Below are positions 35,705-43,244 of a DNA stretch of 64,000 bases, piece by piece. Within the stretch, counting starts at the first letter, position 1, and each line of letters starts with the position of its first letter. The notes beneath the pieces are model-generated. The model saw only the letters and a program-made list of their open reading frames with translations. It did no database searches and was not told where the DNA came from. Source of the stretch: Pseudomonas haemolytica (lineage in GTDB: Bacteria; Pseudomonadota; Gammaproteobacteria; Pseudomonadales; Pseudomonadaceae); assembly GCF_009659625.1 (NCBI RefSeq), contig NZ_VOIW01000002.1:558001-622000 (forward strand), written 5' to 3'. Position numbers and translations under genes: made by a program.

Positions 35705-36418
35705 TTATGATTGGCCGGAAAAACGATCCCGGCTGTTGGTCAAGTGCAGCACCATGGCTGCCCGTGCGGCGTCCGGGTCCTGGCGCTTGATCGCATTGTA
35801 GATCGCCTCATGCTCCAGGTTCGCCAATTGCCCCAGCTTGGCAAAGTCCGCGCCGCCACGCTCGGCGCCCTTGACCTGGGTACGCGGGATCATCCCACTG
35901 CCCAGGTGCAGCATGATGTCGGTGAAGAACGTATTGCCGGTGGCTTCGGCGATCAGTTGGTGAAAGCGCTTGTCCTCCTCCACACAGCTGTCGTTGTTGG
36001 CCAGCGAGGCTTGATAGTCGTCCAGCGCCTGGCGCATGTGGGCCAGTTGCGCGTCGCTCCTGCGCAGCGCGGCCAGGGCCACGGCCTGCACTTCCAGGCC
36101 CAGGCGCAATTCGAGCATGTTGCGCACACTGGCGACCGTGTCCACATGCAGGCGCAAACCGGGCCGGGTGTGCTGCTCCAGCACAAAGGTGCCGATGCCG
36201 TGACGCGTCTCGACCAGCCCCGATGCCTGCAGCTTGGACAGCGCCTCACGCACCACGGTGCGGCTCACCCCGTGCTCGAGCACGATGGTGGATTCGGACG
36301 GCAGTTTTTCGCCAGGCTTGAGTTGCCCGAGCAGGATGCGCTGGGTCAGCACTTCGACCACACCCTGGGCCAGGTTGGTGGAGCGTTTGCGCACAGGCGC
36401 TGGGCTTTCAATGGGCAT
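35705..36418 (-). CDS. FadR/GntR-family regulator of the glucarate genes
   Basis: 237 residues. Winged HTH (GEKLPSESTIVLEHGVSRTVVREALSKLQASGLVE) and an all-helical FadR effector domain (FCD) with its metal-binding Asp/His pattern (DKRFHQLIAEATGN, LEHEAIYNAIKRQD). Divergent from the permease and glucarate dehydratase genes, so probably their repressor, responding to a sugar acid. The 313-base divergent gap contains two related TTGTATGA sites. Confidence 0.88.
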   Translation of the reverse strand: MPIESPAPVRKRSTNLAQGVVEVLTQRILLGQLKPGEKLPSESTIVLEHGVSRTVVREALSKLQASGLVETRHGIGTFVLEQHTRPGLRLHVDTVASVRNMLELRLGLEVQAVALAALRRSDAQLAHMRQALDDYQASLANNDSCVEEDKRFHQLIAEATGNTFFTDIMLHLGSGMIPRTQVKGAERGGADFAKLGQLANLEHEAIYNAIKRQDPDAARAAMVLHLTNSRDRFSGQS

Positions 36419-36731
36419 CGCTACAGGTCCACGGGGTTAGGCAGAAGGGAGCTTACCACTCCGTTCGGAAGCGGTGAGCGTTTGATTCAAAAACCCCCAA
36501 TCTTGTATGACAACATATCGAAACCCTCCATACCTCTCGGCTTAGCGCCTGAGAGAGAACCGCATCTTCCCAACCGTATAAACAGCCAAATAACCAAAAT
36601 AACGGATCGAAAGCTGTGCTTATGAAACAAAATTACCGACCAGTGCATTGCGATCCTCAGAAAAGCACTTGTATGATGTCTGGCAACAAAACATCTAAAC
36701 CCGCATAAAAACAATCAGGGGAAGTTTTTAA
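36419..36731. promoter_or_regulatory. Divergent control region with two TTGTATGA operator-like sites
   Basis: AT-rich. TTGTATGACAA (36503-36513) is palindromic around ATG; TTGTATGATGTC (36669-36680) shares its left half. FadR-family operators have this T-GT-N-AC-A layout, so these are candidate sites for the adjacent regulator; the second lies about 50 bases before the permease start, where it could block transcription. Confidence 0.5.
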
Positions 36732-38096
36732 ATGGTGAGCCATCAAAGCCCAGCATCTGCCGCGCCCGAACGCGACTCGGTGCTCGCCCGCACCGTGAGC
36801 AAAGTGAAGGGCCATGTGCTCCCACTGTACGTGATCATGTTCATCCTCAACTACATCGACCGGGTCAATATCGGCTTCGTGCGCACGCACATGGAGCATG
36901 ACCTGGGCATCGGCGCAGCGGCCTACGGCTTCGGAGCCGGGTTGTTCTTTATCGGTTACGCGCTGTTCGAAGTGCCGTCCAATATGCTGCTGCAAAAAGT
37001 CGGCGCGCGTATCTGGCTGACCCGCATCATGTTCACCTGGGGCATCGTCGCCACGCTGATGGCGTTTATCCAGAACGAAACCCACTTCTACATCCTGCGT
37101 TTCTTACTGGGCGTGGCGGAAGCCGGCTTCTTTCCCGGGGTGATCTATTACTTCACCCGCTGGCTGCCTGGAGTGGAACGCGGCAAGGCCATCGCCATCT
37201 TCCTCAGTGGCTCGGCAGTGGCGTCGTTGATCTCCGGGCCGTTGTCGGGCGCGTTGTTGCAGATCGAAGGGTTTGGCTTGCACGGCTGGCAATGGATGTT
37301 TGCCATCGAGGGCCTGGCCTCAGTGGCGCTGGGTTTCTTTGTGTGGTTCTGGCTGGATTCCAAGCCCCATGATGCCAAGTGGCTGACCCGAGAAGAGCAG
37401 GATGCACTGGTAGAGGCCATCGACCAGGAACAGCGCGAGCGTGAAGCCCTGACCACGGTCAAGCCAACCATTGGCAAGCTGCTCAAGGACCGCCAGATCC
37501 TGCTGTTTTGCGCCCTGTACTTCTGCATTCAATTGACGATCTATGCCGCCACCTTCTGGCTGCCGAGCATCATCAAGAAGATGGGTGACCTGAGTGATGT
37601 GCAGGTCGGCTTTTTCAACTCGATCCCCTGGCTGATCTCGATCATCGCCATGTACGCCTTTGCCTCACTGTCCGGCAAATTCAAATTCCAGCAAGCCTGG
37701 GTCGCCGCGGCGTTGCTAATAGCAGCGGCGGGCATGTTCATGTCCACCACCGGCGGGCCGATTTTCGCCTTCGTAGCGATCTGCTTTGCGGCGATCGGTT
37801 TCAAATCCGCGTCGTCGCTGTTCTGGCCGATCCCCCAGGGCTACCTGGATGCGCGCATCGCCGCTGCCGTGATCGCACTGATCAACTCCATCGGCAACCT
37901 GGGCGGCTTCGTCGCACCGACTACCTTCGGCTTCCTGGAGCAGACCACCGGCTCGATCCAGGGCGGCCTCTACGGTTTGGCCGGCACCTCGGTGCTCGCC
38001 GCAGTCCTGGTGTTCTTTGCCAAGACCGCCCCCTCTGCCGCATTGACTTCGCCACACGCGGTGCCAACGAGCGCCGCCCTCAGCAAACCTCTTTGA
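36732..38096 (+). CDS. MFS transporter, anion:cation symporter family, probable glucarate/galactarate permease
   Basis: 454 residues with twelve hydrophobic segments. ACS-family marks: YVIMFILNYIDRVNIGF, GYALFEVPSNMLLQKVGARIWLTRI and FLLGVAEAGFFPGVIYYFTRW. Inner-membrane uptake of organic anions. The next gene, 19 bases on, is glucarate dehydratase, hence the sugar-acid substrate (gudP-like role by context). GGGGAAG lies seven bases before the ATG. Confidence 0.85.
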   Translation: MVSHQSPASAAPERDSVLARTVSKVKGHVLPLYVIMFILNYIDRVNIGFVRTHMEHDLGIGAAAYGFGAGLFFIGYALFEVPSNMLLQKVGARIWLTRIMFTWGIVATLMAFIQNETHFYILRFLLGVAEAGFFPGVIYYFTRWLPGVERGKAIAIFLSGSAVASLISGPLSGALLQIEGFGLHGWQWMFAIEGLASVALGFFVWFWLDSKPHDAKWLTREEQDALVEAIDQEQREREALTTVKPTIGKLLKDRQILLFCALYFCIQLTIYAATFWLPSIIKKMGDLSDVQVGFFNSIPWLISIIAMYAFASLSGKFKFQQAWVAAALLIAAAGMFMSTTGGPIFAFVAICFAAIGFKSASSLFWPIPQGYLDARIAAAVIALINSIGNLGGFVAPTTFGFLEQTTGSIQGGLYGLAGTSVLAAVLVFFAKTAPSAALTSPHAVPTSAALSKPL

Positions 38097-38115
38097 GCCT
38101 CCTTAGGAACTTGCC

Positions 38116-39441
38116 ATGAATACTCCCGTCGTCACCCATTTCCAAGTCATCCCCGTGGCCGGCCACGACAGCATGCTGCTCAACCTGAGCGGCGCCCATG
38201 GGCCGTTCTTTACGCGCAATATCGTGGTTCTCAAGGACAGCTCGGGCAACACCGGCGTGGGTGAAGTGCCCGGTGGCGAGCGCATCCGCGAAACCCTGGA
38301 AGACGCGCGCAGCCTGGTGATCGGCCAGCCGATTGGCCAGTACCAGCGCGTACTCAACCAGATGCGCAGCACCTTTGCGTCGAGGGATTGCGCGGGTCGC
38401 GGCCTGCAAACCTTTGACCTGCGCATCACCATTCATGCCGTCACCGCCATGGAAGCCGCGCTGCTCGACCTGCTGGGCCAGTTCCTCGAAGTGCCGGTGG
38501 CCGCCCTGCTCGGCGAGGGGCAGCAGCGTGATGCGGTGAAAATGCTCGGCTACCTGTTCTACGTCGGCGACCGTAACGCCACCGATCTGGCGTACCGCAA
38601 TGAGGCCGACAGCGACGACGCGTGGTTCCGCCTGCGCCATGAAACAGCCCTGACCGCCGACGCCGTGGTACGCCTGGCCGAAGCCGCCAAAGCCAAATAC
38701 GGTTTCAACGACTTCAAGCTCAAGGGCGGCGTATTGAGTGGCGATGCTGAAATCGAAGCGGTCACCGCGCTGGCTGAACGCTTTCCCGATGCGCGCATCA
38801 CCCTCGACCCCAACGGCGCGTGGTCATTGAAAGAAGCCATCCGCCTGTGCCGCGACCAACATCACGTGCTGGCCTACGCCGAAGACCCGTGCGGCGCGGA
38901 AAACGGCTACTCGGGCCGTGAAGTCATGGCCGAATTCCGCCGCGCCACGGGCCTGAAGACCGCGACCAACATGATCGCCACTGACTGGCGTGAGATGGGC
39001 CACGCCATCCAACTGCAATCGGTGGACATCCCCCTCGCCGACCCGCACTTCTGGACGATGCAGGGCTCGGTGCGCGTCGCGCAGATGTGCAACGACTGGG
39101 GCCTGACCTGGGGCTCGCACTCCAACAACCACTTCGATATTTCCCTGGCGATGTTCACCCAAGTGGCGGCTGCCGCGCCCGGTGAGATCACCGCCATCGA
39201 CACCCACTGGATCTGGCAGGACGGCCAGCGCCTGACCCGGGAACCGCTGAAGATCGAAGGAGGTTACGTGAAGGTGCCGGCCAAGCCAGGCCTGGGTGTG
39301 GATATCGACATGGACGCCGTGGCCAAGGCCCATGAGCTGTACAAAGGCATGGGCCTTGGGGCGCGGAATGACAGTGCGGCGATGCAGTTTTTGATTCCGG
39401 GTTGGACCTTTAACAACAAGCAGCCTTGCCTGGTGCGGTAA
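38116..39441 (+). CDS. gudD: Glucarate dehydratase
   Basis: 441 residues, enolase-superfamily enzyme converting D-glucarate to 5-keto-4-deoxyglucarate. Marks: [17 protein letters not shown], the KLKGG lysine pair (about 201-203), [12 protein letters not shown] metal ligand, YAEDPCG, and [12 protein letters not shown] with the catalytic histidine. Length is close to E. coli GudD (446). Co-directional with the permease and followed by a strong terminator, giving a two-gene operon. The downstream steps of the pathway are not in the window. Confidence 0.93.
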   Translation: MNTPVVTHFQVIPVAGHDSMLLNLSGAHGPFFTRNIVVLKDSSGNTGVGEVPGGERIRETLEDARSLVIGQPIGQYQRVLNQMRSTFASRDCAGRGLQTFDLRITIHAVTAMEAALLDLLGQFLEVPVAALLGEGQQRDAVKMLGYLFYVGDRNATDLAYRNEADSDDAWFRLRHETALTADAVVRLAEAAKAKYGFNDFKLKGGVLSGDAEIEAVTALAERFPDARITLDPNGAWSLKEAIRLCRDQHHVLAYAEDPCGAENGYSGREVMAEFRRATGLKTATNMIATDWREMGHAIQLQSVDIPLADPHFWTMQGSVRVAQMCNDWGLTWGSHSNNHFDISLAMFTQVAAAAPGEITAIDTHWIWQDGQRLTREPLKIEGGYVKVPAKPGLGVDIDMDAVAKAHELYKGMGLGARNDSAAMQFLIPGWTFNNKQPCLVR

Positions 39442-39483
39442 ATCGGCTTTATGAACGCTCACCGCGATTTGAGCGTGACGCAA

Positions 39484-39518
39484 AAAATCCGATGCCCAGA
39501 CAGGCATCGGATTTTATT
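39484..39518. terminator. Bidirectional terminator between gudD and the chitinase gene
   Basis: Thirteen-base-pair stem AAAATCCGATGCC/GGCATCGGATTTT with a six-base loop; A-run before and T-run after serve both converging transcripts. Confidence 0.9.
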
Positions 39519-39590
39519 TCATAAAGCCAACAGTCAGGTCAGAAGCCTGGCTGTCTGACATCCGGCACGTCTGCCAGAGGCCTCTTTGCG

Positions 39591-40655
39591 CTACTGCCGA
39601 TTGGCGACTTCGAGATCCGCCGCTTCCTGCTCGAGGCCAGAGAGATCAGTGCCATTGATCATCGGCCCATAACGGCGGCTGAATTCCCAGTTGTAGGGCA
39701 CGTGGTCTTTGCTGATTCCGTTGTCCCAATTCACCGACCAGGTCATCAGGCCCTTGATCGACAATCCTTTGTCGTCCAAACGCTTGAATGCATTGGTCAC
39801 GGCTGTGGGGTTGATCACATAACCGGTGGCGGCCGCGTCGACGTTCGCGGGGAGGCCAATGACGAACTTGTCTGCCGGGATTCTGGTAAACCCGCGCGTT
39901 CCGCTCACCAGACTTTCGGTCAGGTAAAACAGGAAGTCCTCTTTCATCGCGTCGTTGTTCTGGGCAATCCAGGCGCCGCTGCCGTTGTTGACCTCCTGCA
40001 CCCAGATCCCGTCGCCACCCTGGTTGTAATACTGCGGGGCGATGAAGTCGTAATAGCCTTCCAGCGCTTGGATGTAACCGACGTATTTGCCGGCGGTGGT
40101 CAGATACGGAAACTCCGGCGCCATGCTGATAATGAAGTGTTTGCCTTGACCGGCGTAGTGGTCCTTGACCAGTTTCAACGCGGCGGGCAGGACAGTCTTG
40201 TTGTCGGCGAAATCAATCGCGCTCTGTTCAAGATCGATGTCCAGGCCATCAAAGCCATAGGTTTCCACCAGGCGGATAATCTCGTTGGCCAGTGGCTGTT
40301 CGTTGCCTTTATGCAGCTCGATGTGCGCATCGGCGCCGCCAAGGGAAATCAGCACCGCCCTGCCCTGGCTGTTCAGCACGCCGACCTGGCGGCGGAACTC
40401 GGCGTCGGACAGGTTGTACGGCTTGAAGGTCGGGATCCCGTTGCCCTTCATGAAGGCCACGGCCACCACGTTGTAATCCCTTGGTACGTCCGCCAGGCTC
40501 ATATTGGCGAACTGGCCACGCTGGTAGCCGTCGCTCGGGCCGGCAGGCCAGTTGTGCCAGAAGCCCATGAGGATTTTTTTGCCGGCTATGCTCGGCATCA
40601 GCGAAGCGGCATCGTTCAGCGGTGATTTCAGTAAGGTAAAGTCAATATTTGACAT
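39591..40655 (-). CDS. GH18 chitinase without signal peptide
   Basis: 354 residues, single GH18 barrel. Catalytic motif DGLDIDLE with the acid E143 and aspartates D136, D139, D141; substrate-binding YDFIAPQYYN and MTWSVNWD are present. Hydrolyses chitin to chitooligosaccharides. The ATG at 40655 follows AAGGA seven bases upstream, and a TAG lies in frame two codons before it, so no signal peptide can be added. It is 40 bases downstream of the LPMO gene, one operon. P. aeruginosa ChiC is a precedent for a leaderless, exported chitinase. Confidence 0.92.
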   Translation of the reverse strand: MSNIDFTLLKSPLNDAASLMPSIAGKKILMGFWHNWPAGPSDGYQRGQFANMSLADVPRDYNVVAVAFMKGNGIPTFKPYNLSDAEFRRQVGVLNSQGRAVLISLGGADAHIELHKGNEQPLANEIIRLVETYGFDGLDIDLEQSAIDFADNKTVLPAALKLVKDHYAGQGKHFIISMAPEFPYLTTAGKYVGYIQALEGYYDFIAPQYYNQGGDGIWVQEVNNGSGAWIAQNNDAMKEDFLFYLTESLVSGTRGFTRIPADKFVIGLPANVDAAATGYVINPTAVTNAFKRLDDKGLSIKGLMTWSVNWDNGISKDHVPYNWEFSRRYGPMINGTDLSGLEQEAADLEVANRQ

Positions 40656-40695
40656 GTTCTAATCCTTCAGAACGTGTGGGTTTAACGGCGCGGGC

Positions 40696-41331
40696 TTATT
40701 TGAAGTCCACGTCGAAGGCTTGATAGAAAGCGTTGCCGGTGTTGGCGACGATCCACATCAATACAATCACATGCTGGCCCTTTTTGTTGGCCGGCAGTTT
40801 GACTTCATGATTGACCTTGGCCTTCAGTTCGCCTGCATGGCTGAAGTACGGCACCTGGGTATAGAAGTCTTCGGCGAATGGCTGGGTTTCCAGTTGTGCG
40901 CGGGTGATGCGCTGTTTCGGATCCCAGCCATCCTTGGTGATCAGCCAGCGATAGCCACGGGTGGTGTGCGGCGCGGTGTATTCCCAGGTGACCTTGAAGG
41001 TCTGACCCGGCTCGACATTGAGCAGTGGCCAGGTGAAGGCGCGGTTGAGTTTCTTGGCCATTTCCTCGTTGGTGAAGTTGATGCAGTCACGGGCATCGGT
41101 CTTGCCGCCGCTGAGGATGAAGCCGTCGGCGGGTGGGGTGACGCTGTCACTGTCGGTTTGATAAGGCGCCGGGAACGGACCGGCCACCAGTGCCGGGAAG
41201 TTCTTGCCGCCTTCCATTTCATTGACCTGCCAGGTAGCCAGCAGGCCGAGTTCCACGGCGACCGCGCCACGGCTGGAGGGGGATGTGACACGACCATGGC
41301 GAAGAGGTGTCTGGGTTTGTGGTTTGTTCAT
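40696..41331 (-). CDS. AA10 lytic polysaccharide monooxygenase lacking a signal peptide
   Basis: 211 residues, chitin-binding AA10 type. The copper histidine brace would be H12 (in PLRHGRVTSPSSRG) and H122 (TAPHTTRGYRW); the axial aromatic is in FYQAFDVDF. In known AA10 enzymes the first histidine must be residue 1 after signal cleavage; here it is preceded by only eleven polar residues (MNKPQTQTPLR). The ATG has GGAG seven bases upstream and a TAG in frame six codons before it, so the start is firm. Oxidative chitin cleavage is the likely role if the leader is removed. Confidence 0.88.
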   Translation of the reverse strand: MNKPQTQTPLRHGRVTSPSSRGAVAVELGLLATWQVNEMEGGKNFPALVAGPFPAPYQTDSDSVTPPADGFILSGGKTDARDCINFTNEEMAKKLNRAFTWPLLNVEPGQTFKVTWEYTAPHTTRGYRWLITKDGWDPKQRITRAQLETQPFAEDFYTQVPYFSHAGELKAKVNHEVKLPANKKGQHVIVLMWIVANTGNAFYQAFDVDFK

Positions 41332-41598
41332 TTTGTAACTCCATTGCTAGTGATTAAGAACTCTCCTTTCTTGAAGGAGAGGACCTCAAACTAACGGAGT
41401 TGCTTTTTTTTGCCACAGGCCCATTTCTCACTCGTTTTCGCTTCATGAGGGCATAACCCTGAAAACACTGGATATAAAACCAGTGCTATGGAAACAACCT
41501 ACGCTACCAATGGTCGACTTCCTACAGGGCCAGGCGCAAATGAACACAACTTCTCTCGTGAATCGCCTTATCACGTTCGTAAGGAAAAAAGGACGACA
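41332..41598. other. LPMO promoter side and AT-rich gap, no gene seen
   Basis: Includes an inverted repeat CTCTCCTT/AAGGAGAG (41363-41384) in the LPMO 5' leader, close to its ribosome-binding site, and AT-rich sequence likely to hold the promoter. An 84-codon minus-strand frame (41443-41697) has no family resemblance and is not called. Confidence 0.4.
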
Positions 41599-41599
41599 A

Positions 41600-41641
41600 A
41601 AGGGGACGTATCTATTTTCAATCCAATAGAACCGTCCCCTT
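41600..41641. repeat. Inverted repeat AAGGGGACG ... CGTCCCCTT
   Basis: Nine-base arms 41600-41608 and 41633-41641 with a 24-base loop. The wording (aaggggacgtatctatttt, gtcccctt) is like repeats that flank REP-associated tyrosine transposase genes in gammaproteobacteria; no transposase is present. It lies ten bases after the antitoxin stop and may double as terminator. Confidence 0.5.
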
Positions 41642-41650
41642 ATTGGTCCA

Positions 41651-42025
41651 TCAGGGTTTGCCGATGACGGCCTTTTTTTTAATTGTGGTCGCGGCAATCG
41701 GTTGCACCGTCAGTTCCACACCTAATGCCACCATCAGCTTCTGGACCGTTTCATAACGCGTCTTGGAGCCGCCCTTTAGGGTTTTATACAGGCTCTCCCG
41801 ATTCACCCCCGCCGCCTCGGCAACCTTGTTCACGCCCTGGGCCTTGGCGACCTCGGCAAGCGCCTTCATGAGTACCTGCGGGTCTTGAGACTTCATGCTG
41901 TGCGCCAGATAAGCGCTGATGGTTTCCGGGCTGTCGAGGAAGCGCGAGGCTTCATAGACGCGGGTCTTGGACGTATCAAGATCGAGGATCGGCATGTCCT
42001 CGGGTTTGAATTTCGATTCGCTCAT
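41651..42025 (-). CDS. HigA-like antitoxin (XRE, addiction module antidote)
   Basis: 124 residues. N-terminal toxin-binding part (ESKFKPEDMPILDLDTSKTR) and C-terminal XRE helix-turn-helix (VNKVAEAAGVNRESLYKTLKGGSKTRYETVQKLMVALG). Of the putative addiction-module antidote family. The ATG at 42025 has GAGG eight bases upstream within the toxin gene and begins one base after the toxin stop. Expected to neutralise the toxin and repress the operon. Confidence 0.88.
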   Translation of the reverse strand: MSESKFKPEDMPILDLDTSKTRVYEASRFLDSPETISAYLAHSMKSQDPQVLMKALAEVAKAQGVNKVAEAAGVNRESLYKTLKGGSKTRYETVQKLMVALGVELTVQPIAATTIKKKAVIGKP

Positions 42026-42026
42026 T

Positions 42027-42329
42027 TCATTGACCTCGTAGGGCATCGAGAATCTCTTTTGCCCGTTTGATTCCTCTTTTCTGACCGGTTTTGTCACTTC
42101 CCCACAGCATCAGGTAAGCGGTGATACCCGTGCGAACAAAGTAAATCCTGTAGCCGGGCCCGACGAAAACACGCATTTCACTCAGGCCGTCGCCTACAGA
42201 CTCGCAATCGCCGAAGTTGTTTTCTTCGGCCCGATCCAACCGCGTCAGAACGGCCGTTTTCCCCCACACATCCCTCATACCGTCGAGCCATATATCGAAC
42301 TCGGGCGTCCTGCCGATCGTATTGGTCAC
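42027..42329 (-). CDS. HigB/RelE-like toxin (addiction module killer protein)
   Basis: 100 residues. RelE-superfamily fold with the family wording RTPEFDIWLDGMRD, VGDGLSEMRVFVGPGYRIYFV and LLWGSDKTGQKRGIKRAKEI. Ribosome-associated mRNA interferase by family; cytosolic. Start is GTG at 42329, no strong ribosome-binding site. Toxin-first order is that of higBA. Complete with its antitoxin, so probably functional. Confidence 0.88.
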   Translation of the reverse strand: MTNTIGRTPEFDIWLDGMRDVWGKTAVLTRLDRAEENNFGDCESVGDGLSEMRVFVGPGYRIYFVRTGITAYLMLWGSDKTGQKRGIKRAKEILDALRGQ

Positions 42330-42339
42330 AGAGTCACAT

Positions 42340-42355
42340 GTAGCCTACTGGCTAC
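42340..42355. promoter_or_regulatory. Palindromic operator upstream of the toxin-antitoxin operon
   Basis: GTAGCC-TACT-GGCTAC, six-base arms, ending 11 bases before the GTG start of the toxin; a plausible autoregulatory site of the antitoxin. Confidence 0.5.
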
Positions 42356-42515
42356 TCCTTTTAGATACCAGTGAATTTTTAATCCCGGCGAGACCCGGAA
42401 GAAAAAATCCTAGTCCAGCACCCGCACAAGCAGCCGCTCGATACTATTAGCGCTTGTTTCTTTGACGCCTGAAGAGCCCGTTCAAACAAACAAGGAAGCG
42501 CGAGGCGACAGCGCC
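42356..42515. other. Gap between toxin operon and RNA element B
   Basis: 160 bases with no gene; carries the upstream promoter regions for both directions. Nothing else stands out. Confidence 0.4.
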
Positions 42516-42808
42516 TTGCTCCCTTGCCTACAGTTGCGTCAGAATCCGCCGGCTTGTGCGCTGGAGTGAGCGTCTCTAAGGTTGCCCGGTCGCTGAAAAC
42601 TCAGTGATCGGGTTTAGTAGCCCTTGGTTGAATTACGCTTAGTGCACCAGCTTCATCCATTAGACATTCCTGTCTGTGCTTGATGGCGGCTGTGCGTAGG
42701 GCACCTTCGGGTGCGCCGGTTTTGCGTAATTCCCCGGTCTACTAACCTGCGTACAGCTGCCACCCTTTCGTTTAGTAGCGAATCGGTGTCAGCCCTAGCC
42801 AGGAATTG
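42516..42808 (+). ncRNA. Structured leader RNA element, copy B, upstream of a DUF6124 gene
   Basis: Second copy of the element at 25325-25617, with the same order of parts. Stem CCGGTCGCTGA/TCAGTGATCGG (42586-42611), AGACA/TGTCT hairpin (42662-42675), 17-bp stem TGGCGGCTGTGCGTAGG (42684-42700) with CCTGCGTACAGCTGCCA (42746-42762, fully paired with three G-U), the same UUCG tetraloop hairpin inside, and boxes TTTAGTAG at 42613-42620 and 42771-42778 with CTACTAA at 42739-42745. The hairpin arms differ from copy A but still pair, which argues for selection on structure. Confidence 0.7.
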
Positions 42809-42813
42809 CGCAT

Positions 42814-43155
42814 ATGTTCAAAGTCACGCCAAACCCTCCAAACGATCCCGACCTGAAACTTAATCAGGCGGCACACCGTGCGATTGATCACTACCTCAAC
42901 GCCGACGCCGAACCGCCCCAACCTCCTCCACCCTCGACCACGCTTTTCTGCGTTGCCGACGATGCCAACCCCGAAATGCTGATTGCCAATAGCTATGAAA
43001 CTTTTTCTTCGGTCACCGCGTTGCTGCTTGACCTGTCGGATGAGCTGACGGGAAAACAGCGAGATGTAGCGCTGGCGATTCATCAATTGAGTGAGCTGGG
43101 GATGTTGCTGGTGGATAAGCTGATGGAACGGGAGGCTGCTGTAGCGGGTAGCTAA
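42814..43155 (+). CDS. DUF6124 (formerly DUF3077) small protein, copy B
   Basis: 113 residues. N-terminal part AAHRAIDHYLNADAEPPQ with a proline linker, then the core NSYETFSSVTALLLDLSDEL and ALAIHQLSELGMLL shared with the protein at 25624-25857. No signal peptide. Function unknown. The ATG follows AGGA nine bases upstream, directly after RNA element B, as in copy A. A hairpin terminator follows. Confidence 0.83.
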   Translation: MFKVTPNPPNDPDLKLNQAAHRAIDHYLNADAEPPQPPPPSTTLFCVADDANPEMLIANSYETFSSVTALLLDLSDELTGKQRDVALAIHQLSELGMLLVDKLMEREAAVAGS

Positions 43156-43174
43156 ACGTCCATTACGTCAAAAG

Positions 43175-43217
43175 ATTGCCGAGCCTTCATACTCCTTCAA
43201 GACGACTCGGCGATTTT
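43175..43217 (+). terminator. Terminator after DUF6124 copy B
   Basis: Stem ATTGCCGAG/CTCGGCGAT (one G-U pair) with a 22-base loop followed by TTTTCC; 20 bases after the stop. Confidence 0.55.
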
Positions 43218-43244
43218 CCTTGGCCTTGAAAATCCCCCCCTTAA

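Noticed and set aside
41443..41697. 84-codon minus-strand frame
   Set aside because: No ribosome-binding site or family features; overlaps the antitoxin end and the inverted repeat.
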